From: Novosphingobium terrae
GTDB taxonomy: Bacteria; Pseudomonadota; Alphaproteobacteria; Sphingomonadales; Sphingomonadaceae
NCBI RefSeq assembly: GCF_017163935.1
Contig: NZ_JABVZR010000001.1
Location: forward strand, 3,410,001-3,474,000
Direction of reading: 5' to 3'
DNA: 64,000 nucleotides
In this document: one piece after another, positions 1-9,325 of the stretch
How positions within the stretch are numbered: position 1 is the stretch's first letter
Layout: each line of letters begins with the position of its first letter
Made by a program: the position numbers and the translations under genes
The notes under the pieces: generated by a model
Told to the model about the DNA's origin: nothing
What the model saw: the letters and a program-made list of their open reading frames with translations, nothing else
The model's database searches: none

Positions 1-8
1 ATGTAGAG

Positions 9-3000
9 ATGCGCACCGAAATATTAAGTGCCGCAAGCGAGGGTTTCGGAATGGCAGTCACCAAACGGCGTCGGCGCAGTGATTTTTTGTCATCATTCGA
101 GCTTGAAGAGCCTTACCTTATCGCACCTGACCGCTCTCATGGACGACCAGGCCTAATCGCGGGCACGGATCAGGACGGCAATCCTGTGCTGATCAAGGCC
201 TGGCCGCGAGCCATTAATGCCCACGACACCGAAATGCGGGAGGTATGGGCTCATGAATTGCGCCAACTTCATCGCCTGGGAGGGTATCCGGGTGCCGAGG
301 ATGTGGTAGTAAATCTCGCACAGTCAGGCATGGATGATAAAGGATACTACCTTGTGCTGGACCCGGGCACACGGCGCCCGCTCCAGACGATACTTGACCG
401 GGCACCCACTTCGCATTGGCTGAAAACGCCCCGGTTCGATCGGAGCCGGGCAAGAATATGGCAGAACCTCAAGCGTATCGTGACGGGGCTGGACATCCTC
501 CACTCCCAAGGGCTCCTGCACCGAAATCTAGATACGTGGTCGATTCTGTCGGGTGGCGACGACGACCACGATTTTCAGCTGACAGGTTTCGAGTGGTCGA
601 TGCGAATCATATCCAGCAATCCGAAGGCATCACCCCGAAGGCCCAGGCAGCCCGCATTCGATTCATTTAACAGCGACTGGACGCTGTTCGGAAGGTTGGC
701 AGCCACGCTTTGTGGCGCTTCAATAGACCGCCTGCTGGACCCAAAGGTCCTCCCATCACAGGTCGCTCCTCATCTCAATTCCGATGAAGTGCGTTTGCTG
801 AAAGACCTTGTCGCCATCAACCCGTTCGAGAGAATTGACGGCGAGACGATAACACCGCGCATCGACGGGATTTTGTCCAATATTATCTCAGATGTCGCAG
901 GCAAGGATCCAAAGCTGCATCTCGTTGTGAGGCTTGGTGAGCGCAGCAAGCTGACGGGGCGAATTTGTGATTTGTCCGACGGGGACATCGAACCGCGTGA
1001 TATCAGTTCGCAGCTAGAGTTCATCGCTGATGACCTTGCCGAGGGACCCAGCCTGCTCTCGGTGAAGAATGGAAAAAATTCTCAGGAGCCGCATACTGTA
1101 TTACGCGGTCGCAATCTGGCATATCGACTTAGGCCCTATGCATCACCGAATAGTCATGCTGAACCGAGCTGGGAGTTCGCCGAATGCGACACGGTCGAAT
1201 CGGCCGATGTTTCACCAGGCAATCTCATCATGAAAACGCCAGTGCTTGCCAATGCGATCGAATTACTAACCGCGCCTGAAGCCAGAGAGCTGTTTGGTCG
1301 ACGCCGGGGCAAGCTTAGGAGTTGGGATCAGCTGCGCGCCGGGTCTTCCGACGGGGCCGCCAGCGAGACTGCCGGTGAGAAATTCCAAAAAGCATTAATT
1401 CTCGGACAATTCCTTGAGATGCTTCAAGCTGCCTGCGACATTTTTCCAGTCAGAATTTTTTCGGGCGCACAGGACGCCGATGGCGAAGTTATAACACGCC
1501 TGAAGTTTCGCCACGAAGATGAGCGAGATAAGCTCAGCAAGCTGCTGGGCGGGGGTAAGACCCAACTGGCAAGGTTCGAGGAACGGCTGTTCGGTTACAA
1601 TAGCGTGGCCGACGGCATCTGGCGCCTGACGGACAATCCCTTTCTCGGCGAACGAGATAACAGTGCAACTGACTGGCAATATCTCGAGGCAGTAGATACC
1701 GAGGATGGCAGGGTGTATTCGTTCAGCGGCTCCCAGCCGTCACTGGTGTCGGACGGATACCTCATCTCAAGCGAAGGCATCGGGCGTGATGTCCAGTTCA
1801 GGAGGCGGATCAAGGCACTTCGCGCCCTGGGAGATCACACCGAATTGCTGCGGACATTGAGCGAGCCGAGGCGCCGCATCTCCGACAGCCAAGATAGTCT
1901 GATCGAGGACGACGATTTTAAGTTTCTCGACGACCATAAGCAGGCCGCCATGAGGGAGGTCGTGTCGACCCTCCCGTTCTATCTTGTGCAAGGGCCGCCT
2001 GGTGTCGGCAAGACCCGCCTTGTCCGCGATCTTGTCCGTCGACGCTTCACCGACGATGCGACGACGCGCATTCTGCTAACGGCTCAGAGCAATGCGGCGG
2101 TTAACCACCTCATGGACGAGGTGACGCAGGCAATTTCGTTGACTGATGACGATGCACCATTGGTCATACGGTGCGCATCGCGCGACACACGCGAAGCGCC
2201 GCATCAGTTCGATATTGCAAGACAAGCTGGCTCCCTGCTTGACAATCTCGTCGCCAGCCCCCTCGCGAAGCGGGCGCCGCCACATTTACAAAAGCGATTA
2301 GGGCGACTGACAAAGATGCAGACTAGTGGCCGTCCCGAGCGCGGTCGAAGTGGGCAGTGGTCGCCGGAAGGCGAAAAGCGCGCCCTAGAAGGTATCGTCA
2401 TGCGCGCAGCCAACATGGTTTTTGCTACCACCAATTCCGTAGAGCTTGAACGACTTATCGACGAGCGCGGACAATGCGACTGGTCGATCGTCGAAGAGGC
2501 GGCCAAGGCCACCGGCGGTGAGCTTGTTTCACCTGCCCTCCTTTCGCACCGCCGACTCATGATCGGCGACCATAAGCAATTACCTCCCTTCGGTGCCACG
2601 CAGATGTCTAAGTTGCTTGAAGACCCCGCTGCGGTTCGCAAGGCCGTCGCGCTAGGGCGCGGCCTGATCGGACGTTCACTCAAGACGGTCGACGTCGATG
2701 AAATGATCGCTGAGTTTTTGGAGGAAGATTACGATCTTGCAGCACTCTGCGGAGAAACGGCACGCGCTCTCCTGCTGTTCCAGACTGTCATCGAACAGGA
2801 GTTTGGTCGCCAGAAAAAAGGGAAGCCTGGGCGGCCAATAGCCAGACAGCTTTCACAACAGCATCGGATGCATCCGGTTATAGCGGGCCTCGTGTCTGAG
2901 TGCTTCTACGATAACGAACTCACGACGCATCCGGATTGCGAAGCACGATACAGGCAAAGCCGTGCTCCTTTTGGCACGACGGACGCTGCAATCCTGCCTA

Positions 3001-3614
3001 TGGCACCGATCGTCGTGATTGACATGCCCTATTTGCAAAAAACGATCGGAAAGCGGTCGGCAGAAAAACTGCCCCCCTACCATAATCCCGACGAGCTCGC
3101 GGCAGCGCTGAAAATTCTCGAGACCGTCAGGCCCCGCGCGGAGCTAAAGACGGCGCCGTCTATTGCATTCCTTTCGCCTTACAGCCAGCAGGTACGCAGA
3201 GTGGGTACTGCGATCAACTCTCAACTAAATACCAGACTGAAGGCGCTGGGCGGCTTCTCATCTGTGATCAAGGACGGCTCCTTGGCCGCGACAGTCGACT
3301 CTTTTCAGGGTAATGAAGCCGACATCGTGGTTGTCTCCCTAGTGCGCAACAACCAGCATGTAAACGCAAGGTCCGCATTCGGCTTTCTCACCGACGAACG
3401 CCGGATGAACGTATTGCTGAGCAGGGCACGCTGGCAGCTTGTTCTCATCACAAGCCTAGACTTCCTAGATGCGGTGCTCAGCGCCCCGCCCGATGTCAAG
3501 GATACTCTCGACCTGACGTTTCTGCGTAAGATGACCAAGTATTTACGAAATGGTATCGTGAGCGGTAGCATTGGCTACGTGAAGGGCAACGACATTTTGG
3601 AGGAGCGCTTATGA
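9..3614 (+). CDS. mkoA: Kinase-like/SF1 helicase fusion, Mokosh type I MkoA-like
   Basis: Large 1201-residue protein with two parts. The N-terminal third resembles a Ser/Thr protein kinase: an ATP-site lysine in VLIKAW near residue 63 and a catalytic-loop-like ILHSQGLLHRNLD near residue 170. The C-terminal half is a UPF1/COG1112-type SF1 helicase: Walker A QGPPGVGKTR near 660, VEEAAKA as motif II near 830, GDHKQLPPF, QHRMHP, TVDSFQGNEAD and RRMNVLLSRAR. The kinase part looks inactive because HRD reads HRN and DFG reads GFE. The stop overlaps the next start by 4 bp (ATGA), so it is translationally coupled to the PLD gene. Kinase-helicase plus PLD is the type I Mokosh anti-phage layout (established family knowledge); assignment to this locus is inference. 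The frame is open to the left edge, so the true start may lie upstream, or at the ATG at 51. Confidence 0.8.
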   Translation: MRTEILSAASEGFGMAVTKRRRRSDFLSSFELEEPYLIAPDRSHGRPGLIAGTDQDGNPVLIKAWPRAINAHDTEMREVWAHELRQLHRLGGYPGAEDVVVNLAQSGMDDKGYYLVLDPGTRRPLQTILDRAPTSHWLKTPRFDRSRARIWQNLKRIVTGLDILHSQGLLHRNLDTWSILSGGDDDHDFQLTGFEWSMRIISSNPKASPRRPRQPAFDSFNSDWTLFGRLAATLCGASIDRLLDPKVLPSQVAPHLNSDEVRLLKDLVAINPFERIDGETITPRIDGILSNIISDVAGKDPKLHLVVRLGERSKLTGRICDLSDGDIEPRDISSQLEFIADDLAEGPSLLSVKNGKNSQEPHTVLRGRNLAYRLRPYASPNSHAEPSWEFAECDTVESADVSPGNLIMKTPVLANAIELLTAPEARELFGRRRGKLRSWDQLRAGSSDGAASETAGEKFQKALILGQFLEMLQAACDIFPVRIFSGAQDADGEVITRLKFRHEDERDKLSKLLGGGKTQLARFEERLFGYNSVADGIWRLTDNPFLGERDNSATDWQYLEAVDTEDGRVYSFSGSQPSLVSDGYLISSEGIGRDVQFRRRIKALRALGDHTELLRTLSEPRRRISDSQDSLIEDDDFKFLDDHKQAAMREVVSTLPFYLVQGPPGVGKTRLVRDLVRRRFTDDATTRILLTAQSNAAVNHLMDEVTQAISLTDDDAPLVIRCASRDTREAPHQFDIARQAGSLLDNLVASPLAKRAPPHLQKRLGRLTKMQTSGRPERGRSGQWSPEGEKRALEGIVMRAANMVFATTNSVELERLIDERGQCDWSIVEEAAKATGGELVSPALLSHRRLMIGDHKQLPPFGATQMSKLLEDPAAVRKAVALGRGLIGRSLKTVDVDEMIAEFLEEDYDLAALCGETARALLLFQTVIEQEFGRQKKGKPGRPIARQLSQQHRMHPVIAGLVSECFYDNELTTHPDCEARYRQSRAPFGTTDAAILPMAPIVVIDMPYLQKTIGKRSAEKLPPYHNPDELAAALKILETVRPRAELKTAPSIAFLSPYSQQVRRVGTAINSQLNTRLKALGGFSSVIKDGSLAATVDSFQGNEADIVVVSLVRNNQHVNARSAFGFLTDERRMNVLLSRARWQLVLITSLDFLDAVLSAPPDVKDTLDLTFLRKMTKYLRNGIVSGSIGYVKGNDILEERL

Positions 3615-5395
3615 GCTCGGCATTGGTGGCTCTTCCCGTGTTGAGAGGACGGCGCCGCTTCCATATCGACAAAGGACGTCCGTGGAGCGTCGTTGAACAT
3701 CTCATTCTGTTTGCTTTGTGTGAGAAGCCCAGGACAGCGGTTGAGCTGGCGGCCGAAAGCGGTTTGAGACGACGGATTGTCATCGAGATCGTAATCCGAC
3801 TGATGCGCGTCGGTTGGGTAGAAGTCGCCCAGCAACATGGGCAGATGCTGTTCAGCGCAAGCGCGGCAGGCAAAGATCTTGTTGGCAGGGACGAGCTACC
3901 CGCCGCCCCTAAGCGTATTCCAAGGATGATGACGTTTCTGGTGGACCGGGTAACAGGAACGGTATTTCGGCGGCGCGACCTGAACATCTATCATCGCAAT
4001 GATGTGCTGCCCCGAGCAAGTAGGGAACCACTGGTCTGGCTGTCCCCGCGCAACATCGAGGGGGCCGACGACATCCAAACGGTAGCGGATGTGCTGCTAG
4101 AGGAAGATGAACGACTGGCGTTCGTCGAGGCATCGTCGGAGAGGCTCGTTGATCGGTACGCCTTAATCCCTGTCCGCGATGGGCGCATAGACCCCGGCTT
4201 GCGCTTGCCTGACGACGTGGCCCAAGCAGTCATCGAAGCCGCCAAGAGCGCTCCGAAGCAACCTCAGGGCGATAGCTCTCCCACCGTGCAGCCAGATGCA
4301 AGCATACCTATGCGTAGGCCAGAAAACGTTTTCCGGCCTGTTTCGTTCGCTGTATCGGACATTATTATTGGCGCGACTCCCCATTTTGAACAACTGCTCC
4401 AGACCGTGCGTCGTGCACGACACAGGATCATAATCCACAGTTGCTTTATTTCGGCTGAGGGATTTGAAGCGATAGAATACGAGCTTATCGCCGCCGCTCA
4501 TGCCGGCACACGGATTGACGTACTTTGGGGAGAGGACGAGGATAAAATCGGCGCTCGAGCGACGGCTTCCGTCGTTCGGGAGGCGCGGGCCCGTGTGGCC
4601 AGCACGGGTTTAGATCACTTGTTTAAGATACATCCCTTTTCTACACGCTCACATGCAAAGTTTCTTATTGCAGATGAAGGGCAATCCGGCCGTTTCTCAG
4701 CAGTTGTAGGGTCCTGCAACTGGCTTTCCTCGCGCTTCGACAGCATCGAAGCATCGATACGCATCAGGTCTCCCGAACTGATCGCAGATCTGATCTATGC
4801 CCTTGCGGAAATGACGAAGGGCGCGGGTCATGCATGGACGCCATTAGCTGTGGAATTTGGTGGCCTAGCCGCTCAGGTGGCCGCATCTCCAGCTACATCT
4901 TCGACGAAGGGGATGGCTTGTCTGGTGATCGGCCCGAACCACGGAGAATTAGTCCGAGACGCGCGCGACAATGCGGAACGGCGATTGCTTGTCACGAGCC
5001 ACAGACTGAGCCATGCGGCGCATGCTGCCATCATTGTCCCGGCTGTAGAAGCCGCCAGGGCGCGCGGTGTTGCGGCCAACATATTGTATGGCCGCTCATC
5101 GGGTGGCGCGGACGACCGGCGCGCAGCCGAAATGGCCAGCAACGCGGCGAAAAATGGCGTCGACCTGCAAGCTGTGCTTGAACCGCGACTTCACGCAAAA
5201 ATTCTTGCATGGGATGACGACAACCTTGTGCTGACCAGCCAGAACTGGCTGTCCGGAGACCCAACCTGGGCAAATCCGCGCCAGGAAATAGGCATTTATA
5301 TCAAAGCGCCAAACGCAGCGGCATCCGCCATAGCAGAACTGATGGCCAATTGCGAAATGCCTGATCTCCTAACAGACATGGAAATTATCCGATGA
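3611..5395 (+). CDS. mkoB: Phospholipase D-like nuclease, Mokosh MkoB-like
   Basis: A 594-residue protein with two PLD catalytic half-sites. The first is SHAKFLIADE near residue 350, followed by GSCNW; the second is LHAKILAWDD near residue 525, followed by SQNWLSG. Both keep the HxK(x4)D pattern, so the paired active site looks intact and nuclease activity is likely. The N-terminal ~90 residues look like a winged helix (VELAAESGLRRRIVIEIVIR), which may bind nucleic acid or regulate the complex. Both ends overlap neighbouring genes by ATGA, so this is the central gene of a tight three-gene operon. The PLD nuclease is the expected partner of the kinase-helicase in type I Mokosh defence. Whether it cuts RNA or DNA cannot be read from the sequence. 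Confidence 0.8.
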   Translation: MSSALVALPVLRGRRRFHIDKGRPWSVVEHLILFALCEKPRTAVELAAESGLRRRIVIEIVIRLMRVGWVEVAQQHGQMLFSASAAGKDLVGRDELPAAPKRIPRMMTFLVDRVTGTVFRRRDLNIYHRNDVLPRASREPLVWLSPRNIEGADDIQTVADVLLEEDERLAFVEASSERLVDRYALIPVRDGRIDPGLRLPDDVAQAVIEAAKSAPKQPQGDSSPTVQPDASIPMRRPENVFRPVSFAVSDIIIGATPHFEQLLQTVRRARHRIIIHSCFISAEGFEAIEYELIAAAHAGTRIDVLWGEDEDKIGARATASVVREARARVASTGLDHLFKIHPFSTRSHAKFLIADEGQSGRFSAVVGSCNWLSSRFDSIEASIRIRSPELIADLIYALAEMTKGAGHAWTPLAVEFGGLAAQVAASPATSSTKGMACLVIGPNHGELVRDARDNAERRLLVTSHRLSHAAHAAIIVPAVEAARARGVAANILYGRSSGGADDRRAAEMASNAAKNGVDLQAVLEPRLHAKILAWDDDNLVLTSQNWLSGDPTWANPRQEIGIYIKAPNAAASAIAELMANCEMPDLLTDMEIIR

Positions 5396-6246
5396 GGCTT
5401 CCGCTTGTATCCATACGCTCAAGGTCAGGCCTTCCCGATTCGCATCGATCCAGTTCCTTGCTGCTTGCGATCATCGCTGTGTCCGCCTTGTCAGCGGCTA
5501 GCTTTGCCGGTGACAAACTGCTCTGGGGCGGGAGGATCACGGACACTCTGGGGGCCGAGACTTACAAACTTTTACTGCAGTTCATGCTCATCACCCTCAT
5601 CGGAGGTGGAGTCTTCGCTTATGTGACCGCACGCCGCGAAGAACATTCAAAAAGGGAGAGTCGGCTTGCGGCTGTGCAGGCTCTCGATAAAGAGCTGGGC
5701 GACGCGTATCGCGCCGTCAAACGGGTGAAAAGGAAAATGCGGTCTCGACTGCAGCGTACCCCCGATGGACCTCCCCGAATGGATGCATCTACCTTTACAT
5801 CTATCATGGACGAACTACTCGACGTCCAGATTGCTCTGGAGGAAGTCCGCGGGCACGTCACCATCAGAGGTGACCTGCTTTCTGCCAACGTCGTTGAAAG
5901 GCTAGGTTTGTCGCTACGCTATGCGTCACGTTATCTTCACGACGTTTTTGAAGACTTTGAGCGCGGGCGAATCCGCAAAGAGGGCGAAGTATATTTGATC
6001 GACGCGTCTTCTACGAATATCGAGGGTTTTCTCATAGACTCTCAAATTTCCACCGATGTGAAGCGCTTCCTTTCCTACCTGCGTAGCGAAGACCTAGGAT
6101 CCGACGAAAAAATTGATGCGTTGAAAAATATAGACGCATTACGAGAAGCTGTTCCGTCTCAGAACATACGTTACGGTGAGGTCGCAATGGAATGCCTACG
6201 CTTCGCCTCAAGTGAAATCCATCAAGTCATAGGCAAATCTTATTAA
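5392..6246 (+). CDS. Two-TM membrane protein, third gene of the Mokosh-like operon
   Basis: A 284-residue protein with no family I recognise. After a basic N terminus there are two hydrophobic stretches, about residues 23-40 (LLLAIIAVSALSAASFAG) and 60-80 (LLLQFMLITLIGGGVFAYV). A long charged, probably coiled-coil cytoplasmic region follows (RREEHSKRESRLAAVQALDKE). The start overlaps the PLD gene stop by 4 bp, so it is very likely co-expressed with the kinase-helicase and PLD genes. A membrane protein is not part of the usual two-gene Mokosh description, so it may be an extra effector, anchor or regulator (inference). The 270 bp after it are AT-rich and hold no gene I can support. Confidence 0.65.
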   Translation: MRLPLVSIRSRSGLPDSHRSSSLLLAIIAVSALSAASFAGDKLLWGGRITDTLGAETYKLLLQFMLITLIGGGVFAYVTARREEHSKRESRLAAVQALDKELGDAYRAVKRVKRKMRSRLQRTPDGPPRMDASTFTSIMDELLDVQIALEEVRGHVTIRGDLLSANVVERLGLSLRYASRYLHDVFEDFERGRIRKEGEVYLIDASSTNIEGFLIDSQISTDVKRFLSYLRSEDLGSDEKIDALKNIDALREAVPSQNIRYGEVAMECLRFASSEIHQVIGKSY

Positions 6247-6515
6247 TATTAAGCAATAACAATTATATTCAGTGCCAAGGCAATATCCTGCAAGTAAGAT
6301 AAAAATCTTAATAAAAAATTCATAAGAGATTATATTAAAAATTTAAATTCATAGTTAATTGAGGTGAATCAGATGGATGGGCTTCTGCCGAAACATGGGA
6401 CCCTCCGCAGTAGGCGCTAACAGCAATGGCGTTATTGCTGTCGCTCCTCCACTTAAGATATGCGGTCACCAATAATTGACTTGCGAACTGGCAGCAACTC
6501 TGGCTACCTTCGATT

Positions 6516-7796
6516 TTGATAGGCCATACTCTCCGGTATAAGATCATCGCAATTCCTCCGACATTGAGCGAGACTAGCGTTGGCCAAAAATGGCTCACGC
6601 AATTCGCCACGGCTGAACAGCCTGCCGCTGCAGCTATGCTCGATGCGATGCTTCTCCTGAACGAGGAGCAGGTCTCTACGGCAATCAGAGGAACCCTCGA
6701 TAAAATCGCTAAAAGCGCTCGTCACCGAGGGGAGCGGATCGCACTTTATGCGGAGCGCGAGTTTCAGCAATCTGCGATTTTTTCCTTCGAACTCTTGCCC
6801 GACCGCCATGGCAAAATGCGTCGTCGCGCCGTAGGGAGATCAGGTCCTCCGGCCGTGAAGCCGATCCGCGGGCGCAGCCGTGTAGGTAGTGAGGGACTAA
6901 TTGCTTTCCTCGCGTCGCAGCAAAAAGATGCGTGGCCTAAAATCTTCATGAACCATCCGGGCCCCGATCTGCTGCGTGGCAAAACGGCACCGGCAGGAGA
7001 GATCATTATATTGACCGACTTCATCGGTTCTGGAAGTCGGGTCCGCTCGATGCTTGATAAGTTTTGGGCGGTGCCAACTATCCGCTCCTGGGTATCGAGG
7101 AGATTGCTCAAATTTCGCGTGGTCGCAGCGGCGGCGACCAATTCAGGATTAATCAAAGTCCGGTCCCATCGCCTGCGCCCCGAGGTTGTCAGCGAATGGA
7201 TCTCACCCATCATCGACTGGGGCACATCGCCCTCGTGGTACTTCGCGTGGCGAAAACTGATGGACACATATGGCCCTCAAGAAGGGCGCGGGTCCGGCCG
7301 ATATGGCTTTGGCGGCGAAGCTGCTCTCATAGCCTTCAGCTACCGCATCCCGAACAACACGCCAGCCATCATCCATCAGAGTGAAGGCGCTTGGCGGGCG
7401 CTTTACGATGGCCCAATTCCGCCAACCCTCAGCGCCTTGTTCGGCGTCCGCACGATCGCCCAGATTATTGGGGAAGCGGCCTCCGGCAACGGAATTGTCT
7501 TGCCACCGTCGCTGACCGAGGAAGAGCGCAAGATGGTTGTCGTCCTCAGCCTGCTGCGGGGACGCTGGCACAGAGGATCTGAGACGGCTTTGGCGGCTCG
7601 AAGCGGAATGGCGGTACCGCCACTGATGGATATTTTACGCGAGGCACTCGCAAAAGCGCTGATCACTAACACTGGGAGGCTAACAGATAAGGGTTATGCG
7701 TTTCTGGAAGCGGGGGGCGTTCGCGAAAGAGAAACGCCGGTTATTGCCTCGACCACGCAACCATACTATCCAGAAGCTCTGAGGGTTCCACGGTAG
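6516..7796 (+). CDS. Retron-associated PRTase-like/winged-helix effector
   Basis: About 426 residues from a TTG codon; no good ribosome-binding site precedes it, and the frame opens only after a stop at 6477-6479, so the start is uncertain. A PRPP-loop-like motif EIIILTDFIGSGSRV lies near residue 165 and marks a phosphoribosyltransferase fold of the kind seen in bacterial conflict effectors. The last ~75 residues form a winged-helix-like segment (HRGSETALAARSGMAVPPLM, then LTDKGYAFLEAG). Its stop is immediately followed by a structured RNA region and then a retron reverse transcriptase. In retron classification, PRTase plus winged helix is one of the recognised effector types (type III, from memory). 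The likely role is a toxic or abortive effector held in check by the RT-msDNA complex (inference). Confidence 0.7.
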   Translation: MIGHTLRYKIIAIPPTLSETSVGQKWLTQFATAEQPAAAAMLDAMLLLNEEQVSTAIRGTLDKIAKSARHRGERIALYAEREFQQSAIFSFELLPDRHGKMRRRAVGRSGPPAVKPIRGRSRVGSEGLIAFLASQQKDAWPKIFMNHPGPDLLRGKTAPAGEIIILTDFIGSGSRVRSMLDKFWAVPTIRSWVSRRLLKFRVVAAAATNSGLIKVRSHRLRPEVVSEWISPIIDWGTSPSWYFAWRKLMDTYGPQEGRGSGRYGFGGEAALIAFSYRIPNNTPAIIHQSEGAWRALYDGPIPPTLSALFGVRTIAQIIGEAASGNGIVLPPSLTEEERKMVVVLSLLRGRWHRGSETALAARSGMAVPPLMDILREALAKALITNTGRLTDKGYAFLEAGGVRERETPVIASTTQPYYPEALRVPR

Positions 7797-8002
7797 CATC
7801 TAGCTATTGTCATCCGAGAGGGTGACCGTGATGGTGGATACGAATCCATTGTCGTGGGGAATGGAGTTTTCCATTGCCGTTGAAAGAGCACGTGAATGCA
7901 GGTCCACGCCGGATCATCCATCATTGCCCTTCGGGCAACCTCCTCGGAACGGCTCGGTTTGATGGACGATCCGGCGCCGCCAGGGCCGCGCTAAAGTAGA
8001 TG
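7797..8002 (+). ncRNA. Candidate retron msr-msd RNA
   Basis: The 203 bp between the effector stop and the RT start fold like a retron ncRNA. Seen directly: a 7-bp hairpin with a GAGA loop (7809-7815/7820-7826, one T-G pair); TGGAT/ATCCA (7835-7839/7844-7848, loop ACGA); and AATGGA/TCCATT (7860-7865/7870-7875, loop GTTT). A long msd-like hairpin has arms 7907-7922 and 7961-7976 (16 positions, one A-C mismatch), with a nested TTGCCC/GGGCAA hairpin at 7924-7938. A short a1/a2 candidate pairs CATCTA (7797-7802) with TAGATG (7997-8002), which would include the RT start codon. The branching guanosine is not identifiable by eye. Confidence 0.7.
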
Positions 8003-9154
8003 GCTCATCCGTGGGATCCTCAGACCTTCATTGCTGGAGCTAGGCTGGCCGGTCGCAGTGAAGTCACCATTCAGGCGTGTCAGGCGGCAGCGATCGCGAT
8101 CAAGCGAACCCATCCCGACTTGCCAGTCATCTTGACACTCAACCACCTTGCCCACCTCGCTGACGTTAATGCCGACTTCCTTCAGGAGGTCGCACACCGC
8201 AAAATAGACCCTTATCGCGTTTTTCGGGTCAAGAAGCGCGGTGTTGCCAATCTAGTGCCGGCGCAGCCACGGCGCTACCGCACGATCTGCGTTCCCGAAC
8301 CGAGGCTGATGCGCGTACAGCGCTGGATTGCACAGAATATTCTCCAAGTCACCCCGTCGCACACGGCAAGTTTCGCCTTCATCAAGAATCGCGATCTCAA
8401 GGGGGCAGCAGAAATGCACGTCAACGCCAAATGGGTCGTGAAGATGGACGTTCGGCAGTTCTTCGAATCGATCCCGGAGGCGGCAGTTTATCGCGTCTTC
8501 CGAACCTTCGGATATGGTGCCCTCCTTTCTTTCCAAATGGCGAGGATATGTACCCGGCGCCCGGATCATCACCGACGTGACACGCGGGCATTGCTCGGTC
8601 GAGGTGGTCAACGGCCCTACCGCTTGCACCCGATGGGGCATTTGCCGCAAGGCGCGCCATCAAGCCCAATGCTCGCAAATCGCGCCGTCGAAGCACTGGA
8701 TCGCAGGCTTGAAAGGCTAGCTATCAGCGCTGGCTGGACCTACACTCGATATGCGGACGATCTCGCTTTCTCACGCACAACTGATGCAACCCGGAGCGAG
8801 GCGATGAAGTTAGTGAAGTTAGCCGAACTATCGCTGCAAATTCATGGCCTCGTGGTTCATCGCCAGAAGACCAGCATCCTTTCTCCGGGCAGCAGGAAAA
8901 TCCTACTTGGTATGCTTGTCGACACAGGCAAGCCCAAGCTCACCAAGGCTTTTCGTAACAACATCGAAACTCATCTCTACGCACTCACTCACAAAAAAAT
9001 CGGTGCAGAGAAGCATCGTACCAAGCGCGGCTTCTCATCGTTGATCGGAATGCGTCGGCACATTTTGGGACTGATCGCATACGCCCACCAGGTCGACGAA
9101 GCCTATGCCGCTACGCTTTACGCAAAGGCAAATTCCGTTGACTGGACAAGGTGA
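8000..9154 (+). CDS. Retron-type reverse transcriptase
   Basis: A 384-residue RT. Catalytic motif YTRYADDLAFSR (YADD) lies near residue 250, with LPQGAPSSPMLAN about 35 residues before it, both classical for retron RTs. An earlier VKMDVRQFF carries the first catalytic Asp. The retron-typical NAxxH element appears as GAAEMH, and the VTG region as LLGMLVDTG, so both signatures are diverged. The length fits a stand-alone retron RT with a C-terminal thumb (FRNNIETHLYAL onwards) that binds the msr. It should prime from the RNA encoded at 7797-8002 and make msDNA. No clear Shine-Dalgarno precedes the ATG at 8000; translation may depend on the RNA fold or on coupling. An IS66 element begins about 120-170 bp downstream. 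Confidence 0.88.
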   Translation: MAHPWDPQTFIAGARLAGRSEVTIQACQAAAIAIKRTHPDLPVILTLNHLAHLADVNADFLQEVAHRKIDPYRVFRVKKRGVANLVPAQPRRYRTICVPEPRLMRVQRWIAQNILQVTPSHTASFAFIKNRDLKGAAEMHVNAKWVVKMDVRQFFESIPEAAVYRVFRTFGYGALLSFQMARICTRRPDHHRRDTRALLGRGGQRPYRLHPMGHLPQGAPSSPMLANRAVEALDRRLERLAISAGWTYTRYADDLAFSRTTDATRSEAMKLVKLAELSLQIHGLVVHRQKTSILSPGSRKILLGMLVDTGKPKLTKAFRNNIETHLYALTHKKIGAEKHRTKRGFSSLIGMRRHILGLIAYAHQVDEAYAATLYAKANSVDWTR

Positions 9155-9325
9155 TCGAGCCTCGGCTGATGCGCTGGGGCGCGCGTGACCAAGCGAGTTG
9201 ATTCCGTTATGGAAGCACGTAGGCGCAGAGGTAAGCGTACGGCCTCCCGCGTGTTGCACGGGTGATGAGCTGTCGCGATGAGGTTTCTTATGCAGTGTCC
9301 ATTCGCACTGCGTAAGGAGAGTGCG

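Noticed and set aside
7903..7976. Long hairpin upstream of the RT as a simple terminator
   Set aside because: It is preceded by several ordered hairpins, lacks a T-run and lies directly before a retron RT, so a msd hairpin is more likely.
9228..9260. GTAAGCG sequence as the IS66 left end
   Set aside because: No matching CGCTTAC is present after tnpC; another imperfect inverted pair nearer the genes fits better.
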